NCBI GenBank assembly: GCA_944472135.2
Contig: OX235262.1
Location: 165,663,509 to 165,727,508 of the forward strand
DNA from: Trichobilharzia regenti
Lineage: Eukaryota > Platyhelminthes > Trematoda > Strigeidida > Schistosomatidae
DNA length: 64,000 bases
Direction of reading: 5' to 3'
Below are positions 54,231 to 63,175 of this stretch, in pieces. A model generated the notes under the pieces. The model was not told where the DNA came from. It saw only the letters and a list, made by a program, of their open reading frames with translations, and did no database searches. Made by a program: the position numbers and the translations under genes. Numbering within the stretch: position 1 is the stretch's first letter; the number at the start of each line of letters is the position of its first letter.

Positions 54231-54713
54231 TCAATATGTAGCTTTGTCTTATAAGTCAACTTGGAATATGCAGTCAGTTATTTTGTAGCTGCCTCCAAAA
54301 TGATATTGATATTGGTATATTAGTTACCTCAAAATGTAAATTTTATTTCCTCTACTATTTTACATATCCCCGTTAATTGTAGATTTATTGTCTGTTGCTA
54401 TGGTGGTTTAATGACAAGTTATACTTTTTGGTATACTTTTTTATGAAATCTAGCATTGAGAACTTTCATCGTGTACATATCACCGGTGGCGTTATATTCT
54501 TGTGTTGCGTTACATTTTCTGCATTTGCTTGATACTGATATCTGAGCAGTGTTGTAATGGATTAAAGGAGACACTAAAGTCAAAAGTTAAAGGTATATTA
54601 TTGAATTTTCATGAAACCATGCTGGTGTGTTTTGGGCTATTCATTGAAACGCACTAATACCCCCACCGGTTAAAGCAGATGGCGCCATTTTTAAAAAGAA
54701 TAATAGAACAAGA

Positions 54714-54760
54714 CATAAGCGAACAATATTGTTTTCATTTAGATCTTCCTCAGGTTTTAT
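54714..54760 (-). ncRNA. PLE hammerhead, stem I mismatched
   Basis: Minus strand: core CTGAGGA (allowed at position 7), GATC-type stem II, GAA and the palindromic stem III AACAATATTGTT (54,722-54,733), C, GCTTAT. Core intact; the 5' strand of stem I no longer matches. Confidence 0.6.
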
Positions 54761-54854
54761 TCTAATTTACATAGATATATATATATACATAAGAATTTTT
54801 AACCAGTGACGGTGATTTTGTGCATGAAATAATAATATTAATAATTCGAACAGT

Positions 54855-55435
54855 ATGACAGACGAAAAATATGCGACTATGCCGACGTTGACTCCACAGT
54901 CAGAAAAAAGTAGTAAGATTGATGCCCCTGGAAGCAACGAGTGTAAATCACACTATATGGTAGAGTTGGAGCTAGCGAAAATGTGTATAGTACAAATAGA
55001 GAAGGAAATTGAATTGGAAAGATCACGACAAGCTAGTCGTGAATGTTCTAGTCATAATAGGTCGCCTTACAAGCCTTCTACTCCTCATTCAGTCGCTGTA
55101 TCCCCTAACGATGAGTTCGCCAAAGTCATGTCCAAGTTTCTGGACATGCTAAAAATGGAGATTATTAAGCTTGACGGCAATTGACGGAATTTTACGAATA
55201 ATTTTGGAGACTTGGTGGATAGTGATGCTAATGGATACCAAACTAAGCTAAATTACTTAATTTAGTGAGAGAATAGCAAGAGATGTCATCAAACTCTGTG
55301 TTTTGTAAGAGCCAGGGGAAGGTTATTATAAAACTCTAGAACTGTTAGAAGAAGCATTTGGGCAAAGGCATGTTGTGGCCGGAATTTCATAGAAAAACTC
55401 CTGGAATTTCCGAATGCTAAAAGCAATGTGGCAAA
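54855..55435 (+). pseudogene. BEL/Pao-type Gag relic (DUF1759-like)
   Basis: Opens with ATG and 109 codons (LELAKMCIVQIEKEIELERS, DEFAKVMSKFLDML), stops at 55,182-55,184, then in shifted frames NNFGDLVDSDANGYQTKLNY, KLLEEAFGQRH, VAGNFIEKLLEFPNAKS. The order 'F.N.F...YQTKLNYL', 'LLEEAFGQxHVVA', 'FIEKLLxFPNA' is typical of BEL/Pao Gag. No LTRs, protease or RT. It interrupts the PLE arm, so it arrived after the inverted structure formed. Confidence 0.7.
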
Positions 55436-55669
55436 TGTTTTCAATGTAATTAATAACGATGATGATGATGACAACAAAATAATGATAATAAGTTTTATGC
55501 AGGTGGCGATTAGAATAACAAAGGTAGTAATATGCGTAAATGTAGACAATTCAATAAATAAATAAATTAGGTCAAATTTCAAAAGTTACGCAATACTAAA
55601 GGTGAAGTGTACAGATAATCAGAGTTTAAATAACTATCATAGAAGCTTGAAGGAGATGGAATATAAGGG

Positions 55670-56040
55670 AGGGTGAAGGAGTTTTGAATAGAATTCACCT
55701 GGTCCAAGGAAGCGACAAAGGTGGAACAAACTTCTTTTGTATGCAAAGACTAGGATTGTTCTCTCGAATTTCCATAGCTTCGACTATGTGTAAGAGACGG
55801 GTTCGAATTCCGTTCGAAAGGCTCGATGGAATGCGATAGATAACTTTGAAGGCACTGATTTGTCCACTTCGTGACCGCCATCAATCAAATGAGCTAAAAT
55901 TGAACTTCTTATAGATTTCATTTGACTTTTTCCGAACCATGAAGGAAGATGCTCATTAATGCGATTTTTAAGCTCTCTAGCTGTTCGGCCTATATAGCTT
56001 TCTCCACAGGAGAAACTAAATTTATAGATGCGCATAGAAG
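55670..56040 (-). pseudogene. PLE GIY-YIG region (left half)
   Basis: Minus strand: RIYKFSFSCGE, SYIGRTARELKNRINEHLP, SWFGKSQMK, SILAHLIDGGHEVDKS, then frameshift, VEAMEIRENN, LCIQKKFVPPLSLPWTR to a stop near 55,683. The YIG core is intact. Two breaks. The region encoded here is exactly the part deleted from the right half. Confidence 0.75.
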
Positions 56041-56183
56041 GATAATATACACATTTCCTCAGTTTTGTACCAAGTCAATACAAAGTCAATTTGGTCAGAT
56101 GCCTCACGAGTAGAGCAAGGTGTATCTGTACAGATGACTCCCTAGAAAATTAGTTAGGATACATCCAAAATACGCTGGTCCAA

Positions 56184-56516
56184 ATGGGTTATGCTAGTAG
56201 ATTTGTAAGGAGACACATGAAGACCAGGTACAATAAAGAGAAACTGAAAACAGTTGAAAAGAAACAACTGTTCATGAAATTGCCATTTAATGGGGATGTG
56301 GCTAGAGAAGTACAAGATCTGAGATTATTGAGAGCGGCAAACCGGACTTATACTGTCGCCACCATATGTGTGTCATTTCCCGGCCGACCAATTATGATTG
56401 CTCAAGTGAAAGAAAAGCTACCTAGCTATGCCACTTCTATGTGTATCTATAAATTGAGTTGTTCCTGTGGAGAAATGAAGTTTGTTCTACCTTTGTCGCT
56501 TCCTTGGACCAGGTGA
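56184..56516 (+). pseudogene. PLE linker joined to C-terminus by internal deletion
   Basis: One frame: MGYASRFVRRHMKTRYNKE, KKQLFMKLPFNGD, LLRAANRTYTVATICVSF, TSMCIYKLSCSCGE, then directly MKFVLPLSLPWTR and stop at 56,514-56,516. About 230 bases coding for YIG to the C-terminal third are missing, without loss of frame. The nuclease is therefore destroyed although the frame looks clean. Confidence 0.75.
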
Positions 56517-56869
56517 ATTCTATTCAAAACTCCTTCACCCTCCCTTATATTCCATCTCCTTCAAGCTTCTATGATAGTTATTTAAACTCTGATTATCTGT
56601 ACACTTCACCTTTAGTATTGCGTAACTTTTGAAATTTGACCTAATTTATTTATTTATTGAATTGTCTACATTTACGCATATTACTACCTTTGTTATTCTA
56701 ATCGCCACCTGCATAAAACTTATTATCATTATTTTGTTGTCATTACCATCATCGTTATTAATTACGTTCAAAACATTCACCACATTATTCTTATCATTAT
56801 TTTTATTTGATCCACAAAATCACCGTCACTGTTTAGAAATTGTTATATATAAATCTATGTAAATTAGAG

Positions 56870-56915
56870 TAAAGGCTGAGGAACATCTAAATGGAAACAA
56901 TATTGTTCGCTAATA
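56870..56915 (+). ncRNA. PLE hammerhead, stem I degraded
   Basis: CTGAGGA (56,876-56,882), GAAA (56,894-56,897), ACAATATTGT palindromic stem III, then TCGCTAAT. Core intact, stem I not paired. Confidence 0.55.
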
Positions 56916-57252
56916 TGTCTTGTTCTAATATTAAAGAAGGATATGCTATACAGTCTTCCGTGAAGAAATAGTAAATCATACTGTATCATTGGGTTTCTTA
57001 TCAAATAAAATAATTCTCTTTAGTGGAATTATACTCCATCACACACAGTGTCTGGTTTCACTGCATTGTAATTCTCATGAAGGTGACGTCAGGGAATCAT
57101 ATTTTACAACCTTGAGATTAAAACACTCTTCTCAAACAGACTAATTTGTCCATCTCATCAAAACTAATCACAATGAATTATCTAAAAAAATTCTTATTCT
57201 TATTAGTCTGTTATCCAATTATTAATAAGAAAGTTTTAGATAGAATGCCTAC

Positions 57253-57339
57253 CTTGATAATATCTTCCAAAATTTTCAAGTGTTCAGTCTCATGTTTGTG
57301 TAAATAATTTAAATGTGAACGTATTCTTTCCAATCTTTC
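57253..57339 (-). CDS. Exon of unrecognised host gene (29 codons)
   Basis: Minus strand: acceptor TTTGATCTTTACAG before 57,339 and donor AAG|GTAGGC after 57,253. 87 nt, phase 0 to phase 0: ERLERIRSHLNYLHKH, ETEHLKILEDIIK. Strong helical, coiled-coil-like character. Lies between two PLE structures, in unique DNA. Confidence 0.7.
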
Positions 57340-57455
57340 CTGTAAAGATCAAATGAAATATATATTTGAATAATCATCGTAAATATTTACTTTAGTTGCT
57401 GGTAAACTCACAGTGTAAAATATATGAATCCCTGATATAAGAATAGAAGTCAATC

Positions 57456-57500
57456 TGAACGAAGAATATTCTTTTCAATAATTTCTCTTGAGGTTTTTAC
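57456..57500 (-). ncRNA. PLE hammerhead, G5 mutated
   Basis: Minus strand: CTCAAGA in place of CTGAAGA, with GAA, AAGAATATTCTT and C following as in the partner at 58,446. G5 is invariant in hammerheads, so this copy should be inactive. Confidence 0.6.
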
Positions 57501-58094
57501 ACTTATAAAATATAATATTTTGTGGTTGTTACAATAAAGGCCAGTTATGCGGCAGTGGATACATTTTTAACGTAGAATAACAGATTAGTTATGGGGTGTC
57601 AAAATAAATAGTCATATTTGTGTGACAAAGGTGCTAGGCTGAAATCGATTAGAAAATATTGTAAAACGGGGGACAATGGTGGTGATTAATCATAATAGAT
57701 TTGTAGAGTGTAGGGTAGGACAATTGACAAGTCAGTTCAAGGTTATAAAAGGTGTCAGGTGAGTGGCTAGTACAAAGTGGTCTAAGTTAAACAGGAGACA
57801 GTAAGACTGCAATAAGAGGTTCATAATGAGATAACGAATATGTTAAATGAAACAGGTGGAGGCATATATTGAGAAAACAGATAATTTCACTAATAATAAG
57901 TCCGGATAGTATAAATGAAGAATTCGATAGTATTGAGGTAATGTTTGCATAAAGGGCATAAATTATGACGAATAATAATAACTGTAATAATAATATCTAT
58001 AATAATAAGCAAAGTGAAAAATAAAGAAAAAACCCAAGAGGGTTAAGGGGAAGGAGCACTCTTGATAAGAAGAAAAATCTTCAATCCAAGGTTG

Positions 58095-58320
58095 GCCACG
58101 GTAGGAACAGCGTCTGAACGTGTTCTTTTTGGATACAGAGTTCCGGTTTAGTCGATACAATTGCAGCAGCTTAAGCTGTGTGTAGAAGAAGTAAGCGAAC
58201 TGTATGTGATAACGACTTCAGAATTCGGTATATAACCCTGAAAGCTGTGTTGACATCGATACGATGTCCAGTATCGACCAAGTGTGACAGGAGTGAGCTT
58301 TTTATGCACTTAATTTCCCC
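58095..58320 (-). pseudogene. PLE GIY-YIG C-terminal end
   Basis: Minus strand: SSLLSHLVDTGHRIDVNTAF, RVIYRILKSL, VRLLLLHTA, stop, AAAIVSTKPELCIQKEHVQ, TLFLPWPTLD, stop. The YIG core is absent; one in-frame stop. Confidence 0.75.
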
Positions 58321-58445
58321 CCTGCTATTTATTTTGACACCCCATAACTAATCTGTTATTCTACGTTAAAAATGTATCCACTGCCGCATAACTGGCTATC
58401 TTTATTGTAACGACCACAAATATTATAATTGTTTTATAATTGTAA

Positions 58446-58485
58446 GAACCTGAAGAGAGATTATTGAAAAGAATATTCTTCGTTC
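58446..58485 (+). ncRNA. PLE hammerhead, intact
   Basis: GAAC (58,446-58,449) with GTTC (58,482-58,485) as stem I, CTGAAGA (58,450-58,456), GAA, perfect palindromic stem III AAGAATATTCTT, cleavage base C58481. Stem II weak. Confidence 0.68.
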
Positions 58486-58549
58486 AGATTGACTTTTAAT
58501 TCATAATATGGGAATATTTCACATTATCAAATCTTATAAGAATAAAACT

Positions 58550-58860
58550 TGTACTCTGCGGTCGAGTATAACTCCATTTTGGGTAAAATTTATTTTGACA
58601 AAGTCTCACAGTGTTATACAGTAACATTCACTGATGACGTTTCGAGCACATGTGACTGCTGCTCATAATCATATCATATCTAACGTCGTTTATATAAACA
58701 TATATAAACGAAGTTAAAAAGTTGTGTGAGTAGTGCCTTGATATGATTATGAGCAGCAATAAATTGTGCTCAAAACGAAGTCATCAGGAAATATTAATGT
58801 ATAACACTGTGAGACTTTATCAAAATAAATTTTATCCAAAATGGAATATGAATCCTGTCT
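58550..58860. mobile_element. Short element with inverted PLE-type ends
   Basis: GGTAAAATTTATTTTGACAA, AGTCTCACAGTGTTATACAG at left is matched inverted at 58,795-58,850. The middle contains a further inverted pair (GTTTATATAAACATATATAAAC) and two decayed hammerhead layouts (GAGCA..TGCTC, GAAAC GTC ATCAG). No ORF. Related to 27,582 and 37,525. Confidence 0.6.
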
Positions 58861-59495
58861 GACTTCATTTATTCATAGTGGTAGACAATTTTCACAATGA
58901 AACACTTTTTGTTTCATTTACTGCTTATGTGTTAGTCGTGTTTGAATTGTGATGACTACACATGTCTTGACATACTGATTACTTGCTATACTTCAAATTC
59001 TTACCAGATTGTGGGATTTGGAATAATTTTGACTGCTGGATATCATCGTGAACAAAAATCAGAGTTCCTTGAAAACCAGAGCGCACTGGACTGCCAGCTG
59101 TTTCATCCTAGTTCGAGCCTTTCCTTATTTGATTCCTCATTTGGGCACATTCGACTTCGCCTTTCTGTTAGTACTTAAACCAGACCTAAATATTATTTCG
59201 CCAATGTAAGTCATTTTTAAGCATTTTTGAAGGATGAATTTCCTATTTAAAGATAATTTCATACCTTTGGGCCATAAAGACCTGATGATTGACGACCACT
59301 TATTGCGTACATTTAGTGTGTCACTGTTTATTTTTGAGTAAAAAAGATTTGTTCAGTGGAAAGATATTTTTGTTTTTCAAGATGTACTGCCCACTTTAAC
59401 TTAAGCTTTTTGTAACTTAGAAACAGTTTTGGATACCTAACTTCTTATATTATTTCATTATGACGGAATATACACATTCGATTATAAAAATTATT
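58861..59495. other. No supported gene
   Basis: A short Sm-alpha-like scrap at about 59,070-59,125 (GAAAACCAGAGCGCACTGG, CAGCTGTTTCATCCTAG). The frame at 58,942-59,178 runs through it and is not considered a gene. Confidence 0.4.
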
Positions 59496-59609
59496 AAAAC
59501 AAGCGGTTTCAGCGAGGAAACTTTTCTTTTCGACGAATTCACCAACTAAGAGGCTGTACATTCGTGTATTTATAACAAATGAATGGGGACGTTTCAGGAT
59601 AATTTCAGG

Positions 59610-59889
59610 TTGAGGGTCCTCGCCTAGATTACTAGCTCGCTAGTTTTCTTGCCGGTCCCAAGCCCGGATAAAGAGGGAGGGTTGGGGGGTGTTGCTAGCA
59701 ACCCTACCCCTAAAACTTAACCGAATTGCTACAGAAACTTCAACTCACAAATATATTAAAAATTTGTGAAGAGGAGTTGGAACAATATGGACTAACGAGG
59801 ATGCATGTGAAAAGTACAGCAGAAGACAGAAGCAAGTGGAGGCGTGCAGTTGAAGCCCTATGTTCCACTAGGAACCCGTGGGAACAATA
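59610..59889 (+). mobile_element. Internally deleted LINE derivative (5' UTR joined to 3' end)
   Basis: 59,625-59,745 matches the 5' UTR of the LINE at 63,540-63,660 (TAAAGAGGGAGGGTTGG, TGCTAGCAACCC); from about 59,760 it is the LINE C-terminus and 3' end (AGAAGACAGAAGCAAGTGG, GAAGCCCTATGTTCCACTAG, AATAATAATAA). Everything between is missing. The same two segments, with a tRNA head in front, make up SINE S1. Confidence 0.75.
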
Positions 59890-60269
59890 ATAATAAGGGT
59901 CAAATTAATAAAATTACAATTAGGAATTAAAATGCCATAATAAACAGGGGGATAAATAAAACTCAAACAAAGTAGCATCATAATTACCTAGAAAATTGGT
60001 ATATTGTGCAATTGGGGGTTAGAAATAACAAAAATATACAGGATGTTTTTATAAAAAAAATCTAGTAGGATCATAACTAATATGACGAATAATTGTTTAT
60101 GCAATCAAGGATTAAATATGTAGAAATAATAAAATGACAACATAAACAGGAAGTTCGGATATGAGAATATGGTAGTGTAAACAGGGATTAGGAAAAAATT
60201 AAAAATTACATGAATAAACAGGAAGTTTGGATAAGAAAGGCGATGGGTTGGTCACTACTATAAGAAATA

Positions 60270-60500
60270 CCTATTTATGATGGCCATGGCAGGGACAGGG
60301 GATGAACGTATTTCTTTTGGATACAATGCGTGGGTTTAAGCTTCTGGATAGCTAATGCCTCGCTATGTCCAGATGACTTAATTTCACTCGCTTTGACACG
60401 TTTCATCGAATCTTGTATATTATTTTGAAGGTTTTTTCGAAAGGCGCTGAATGCCCTGAACAGACTAGATGTTCTGTCAATGAACTATATACACGTTTTC
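60270..60500 (-). pseudogene. PLE GIY-YIG C-terminal end
   Basis: Minus strand: DSMKRVKASEIKSSGHSE, ALAIQKLKPTHCIQKKYVHP, LSLPWPS, stop. The upstream part reads AFSAFRKNLQNNIQ in a neighbouring frame. The core is missing. Confidence 0.7.
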
Positions 60501-60689
60501 ACTATGAGCTCACAATTTAGAGACTAACACCGTTATAAAAGGTTTCATTCTGTTCATGAATGTATCTTATGTCGTACTAAAATATTCTTCAAATACGTTT
60601 TCACCTGAGAGATGATGTCTTTAGGTGATACTTGGATAAGATGAAAGCTTTACGAAATAGTTTATCATTGTACTTTCAGGGGACATGCG

Positions 60690-60905
60690 TCCGTGGTTCG
60701 GCGGTAGAATGCCCGCCAACCATCCATCATGTGGTCCAGGGTTCGATCCTTGGCTGACGCACTCCTGTACCTTGCTAAGTCGGTAGTATGGTTGAGCATG
60801 AGGCTAGCAATCCCACCCGCCACGTGAGAAAATAAAACCATTGTAACTGAAACTTCACAGATCTAGCTTGAAACCCTTGTTTTCCACTAGGAACCTAAAG
60901 AAATA
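60690..60905 (+). mobile_element. SINE family S1
   Basis: A box TTCGGCGGTAGAATGCCCGC (degenerate), B box GGGTTCGATCCTT, body AGGCTAGCAATCCCACCC, tail AACCCTTGTTTTCCACTAGG. Missing a few bases of the body. Confidence 0.75.
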
Positions 60906-61010
60906 AGTAGTATGACATAAGTAATTCTTTCTTGTATTACCCTCATAGTAAACATTTTATTCATAGATTTAAACAATAAAGATATAAATATTTTTGTTGT
61001 TAAACTTTAC

Positions 61011-61075
61011 CTCAGTATCAATGACATCTCTTTGATCCAGTTGTTTGACATCGTTTTTATCGACTGAATTTGAAA
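61011..61075 (-). CDS. Exon of unrecognised host gene (5'-most coding one seen)
   Basis: Minus strand: donor GAG|GTAAAG after 61,011. Two acceptors are possible, before 61,075 or before 61,063 (AAATTCAG). The phase-0 exit frame reads SNSVDKNDVKQLDQRDVIDTE and fits the next exon at 57,253. Acidic and polar. No in-frame Met, so coding must start farther upstream. Confidence 0.5.
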
Positions 61076-61334
61076 CTTTTCAATTCAATAGAGAAGGGAC
61101 AGAAATTAGAAAAGCTATCAATGAGATGGTTAATAACAGTATACATTTTAATCATACAGGTTTAATTGTACCGTTGTAAGTGGGATCTTTACGATACAGC
61201 TTCTTGTCACCGAATTTGTACAATGTGGGACTGAATGATATGCACCAGGTGATTATTTGGTGCCGCCAGACAGCAGACTTCTATTCAAAGCTTACTAACA
61301 TCTGATCTTCACTTAGTATTTTTATGTCACTTAC

Positions 61335-61370
61335 CTTAGTGGTTCACCCGAACACTTGGTCTACAGGAGA
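61335..61370 (-). other. Exon-like 36-nt segment with stops in all frames
   Basis: Minus strand: excellent acceptor TTTTCTACTTTTCAG before 61,370 and donor AAG|GTAAGT after 61,335, but TGA, TAG or TAA in every frame. If used it would be a non-coding 5' exon, or a poison exon. Confidence 0.3.
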
Positions 61371-61489
61371 CTGAAAAGTAGAAAATTACCACTAATACAA
61401 TTCAGAGACCATTTGGTGTGCATAATCCAGTCATTCATGGTATATATCCTGACCTGAGTTACTTAACATCAAAGCTTTTAACTTCCATG

Positions 61490-62000
61490 TCGGGTAATAT
61501 ATGAATTGACACATCTATTCCTCTTTATAAATTTGAACGAAGTTTTTTGACATATATTCAGAAAATCGATGATGTGCCTTTCTCTCTGTTTTTTTCCGTG
61601 TAACCACTACTGGAGATCCATGTAAATTCGTATACATAGTTATAGTTAACATGAAAGCAGTATCTGTTGACTTTTGATTGCACCAAGAAGCATGCTGTCT
61701 CTTAACCAAAACCAACTTAGCTACAGGATAGGTTCTGACTAGTAAGACATTTAATCTTCTATTAACTATTCCTACAATATTATCAACCTTAAAATTGATC
61801 TGCAAGAAGATAGGCTTCTTTTCTGATGTGATTTATTCGACATTTGAACCTGCATATCTTCCGTACTTTTTAATGAAATCCTGAGGATAACTGTTGTTTC
61901 CTTTTTTCAACAATGCGTGACTCAGAGATTGAGATTGAGTGTGGTTTTTCCAACTTCGTTGTTAAGATTTCTGGATGAACTATAACAAGGACGGAGGCTA
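61490..62000 (-). pseudogene. PLE linker and GIY-YIG fragment
   Basis: Minus strand: GNNSYPQDFIKKYGRY, KKPIFLQINFKVDN, GIVNRRLNVLLVRTYPVAKL, then degraded nuclease (MYTNLHGSP or YVYEFTWISSSGYT in another frame, SEYMSKNFVQIYKEE). The YIG appears as SGYT. Frame open for 96 codons. Confidence 0.7.
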
Positions 62001-62740
62001 ATTAATTCATAAGCTTCTCACCATCGCCTCTTCCTAATATTCATTTATCAATGAATCTCTGTAGTCTTCAGTATTTATTGTGCGATATGCTTCAGTTTTG
62101 TGTGAGCTAATTCAGTAGTACCGATAGTTGTTGGCTAATATTGAAAAGTATACAGCTGTCTTGATAACCATCCGACGTCCGTACATTCATATAAATAGAT
62201 TATATGAATGATAAGACCAGAAAAGAGTCGTTCTTTTCGTCACATAGTTTGACATTTCTCACACTTTAATTCATTCTCTGTGTGCTGACTAGAATGAATA
62301 CTATCTGTTGAAAACAGCTAAATGGTAAATAGGTGAAAAATGTCTCCTATTAATATAAAGCATTCACAGGGCTACTTAAATCAGAAAGGTGATGTTCTGC
62401 TCTTAGCAGTGGAGTAATTTCCCTCTGAAGCAACTGGAGCTATTGTGTGAGGAGCTAGCGACACCGTCCCATAAAATCGATCCGAACGGAAACTTCAAAG
62501 TACAGAAAAAGCATAAAAGCATGCACAAAGCTGTTCTACCAAGGACATGGTCCTAAATCTCTCAAGGGAAGTATTCGAATAATACAAGAAAACCACTCTC
62601 AGTTTAAATGGTCTATAGGGAACTTTCCCAGACATAAGATTGGAAAATGATGGTGTTGGTCCAAACGGATGAAGAGCGATGTATTCGGTGGGGTACTTAA
62701 AGCTATCATGCTCACCTTCTGAAAGTGTCTGATCATTATT
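62001..62740. other. Unassigned; one minus-strand frame
   Basis: A minus-strand frame at 62,495-62,767 (PTEYIALHPFGPTPSFSNLM, EQLCACFYAFSVL) is of unknown nature. No repeat recognised between 62,001 and 62,490. Confidence 0.3.
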
Positions 62741-62795
62741 ATTTTCTTGGGTTCCAAGTAAAAACATAAGGCTTCAGCAACTCATTTCTACTTTA
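62741..62795 (-). mobile_element. LINE 3' tip
   Basis: GCTGAAGCCTTATGTTTTTAC followed by the GGAACCCAAGAAAATAATAATA tail, minus strand. Only the last about 50 bases. Confidence 0.6.
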
Positions 62796-62937
62796 TTAAA
62801 TTGAATTTTTGATTTTCCCGTCGATTGATTGGACCGAAGTGCTCGGTCTCAGGTTGACATGTCGGCTTCTTGTGCAGATGCTTCGACGATGTCTGGGCAT
62901 TTAATTAGTATACAATTGGTGGATGGTGACTAGCAGT

Positions 62938-62987
62938 GGAATCCAGGATTCGCATTTCTTCCTATTTGGGACTCGTCAGCTGAATGT
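62938..62987 (-). ncRNA. Sm-alpha-type hammerhead, core intact
   Basis: Minus strand: CATTCAG, CTGACGA, GTCC, CAAATA, GGAA (one mismatch in stem II), GAAA, TGCGAATC (one mismatch in stem III), CTGGATTCC. All conserved core residues are present; it matches the known Sm-alpha ribozyme layout. Confidence 0.65.
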
Positions 62988-63094
62988 ACCTGGCTCTCGT
63001 GGCCCAAGTGGTCTAGTGGATAGAGCTTAGGCGTTTGAAACTATGGGTACTGGGTTCGAGCCTCAGTGGGAACATCATCACTCACTGAGAAATG

Positions 63095-63156
63095 CAGGTA
63101 CATCCAGATGACGAGTCCCAAATAGGACGAAATGCGCATCCTGAATTCCACTGCTA
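63095..63156 (+). ncRNA. Sm-alpha-type hammerhead, C3 mutated
   Basis: CATCCAG, ATGACGA (63,108-63,114; A at C3), GTCC/GGAC stem II, GAAA (63,129-63,132), TGCGCATC with perfect stem III, CTGAATTCC. Only C3 is wrong. Confidence 0.65.
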
Positions 63157-63175
63157 GCCACCATCCACCGATTGT

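Larger units (their letters stand above)
54714..56915. mobile_element. PLE pair in inverted arrangement with ribozymes at both ends
   Basis: Left half (minus strand) and right half (plus strand) share inverted 3' ends, 55,444-55,733 versus 56,475-56,765, with hammerheads at the outer edges. The left arm carries an insert of about 600 bases (54,832-55,430) absent from the right arm. Nuclease-coding parts face each other in the centre. Confidence 0.8.
57449..58500. mobile_element. PLE with inverted 3' ends, compact
   Basis: 57,449-57,613 is an inverted copy of 58,324-58,500; the enclosed DNA carries the C-terminal end of the nuclease ORF on the minus strand and its 3' UTR. Each end has a hammerhead. 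About 1.05 kb in total, the simplest example of the arrangement. Confidence 0.8.
59496..60500 (-). mobile_element. PLE 3' end with LINE insertion
   Basis: Minus strand: nuclease C-terminus at 60,270-60,500, 3' UTR 59,890-60,270 and, after an interrupting LINE derivative (59,610-59,889), a decayed hammerhead at 59,506-59,575 (CAGC-type stem I, GAAA and AAGAAAAGTTT). Confidence 0.65.
62796..63175 (+). mobile_element. Sm-alpha-like SINE: tRNA head between inverted hammerhead arms
   Basis: Left arm about 62,915-62,995 is the inverted copy of 63,092-63,172, enclosing a tRNA-like head at 62,998-63,072 (A box TGGTCTAGTGG at 63,009-63,019, B box GGGTTCGAGCC at 63,052-63,062). Hammerhead sequence on both strands. 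The outer 62,800-62,890 segment is shared with 18,385-18,480. Same design as 7,761-8,066, with a different tRNA head. Confidence 0.8.

Noticed and set aside
58550..58860. Functional hammerhead on the ends of this element
   Set aside because: GAAAC, GTC and a GAGCA/TGCTC stem can be aligned, but the CTGANGA strand reads ATGATTA, with C3 and G8 both lost.
61335..61370. Coding exon
   Set aside because: Stops in all three frames despite excellent splice sites; kept only as a possible non-coding exon.
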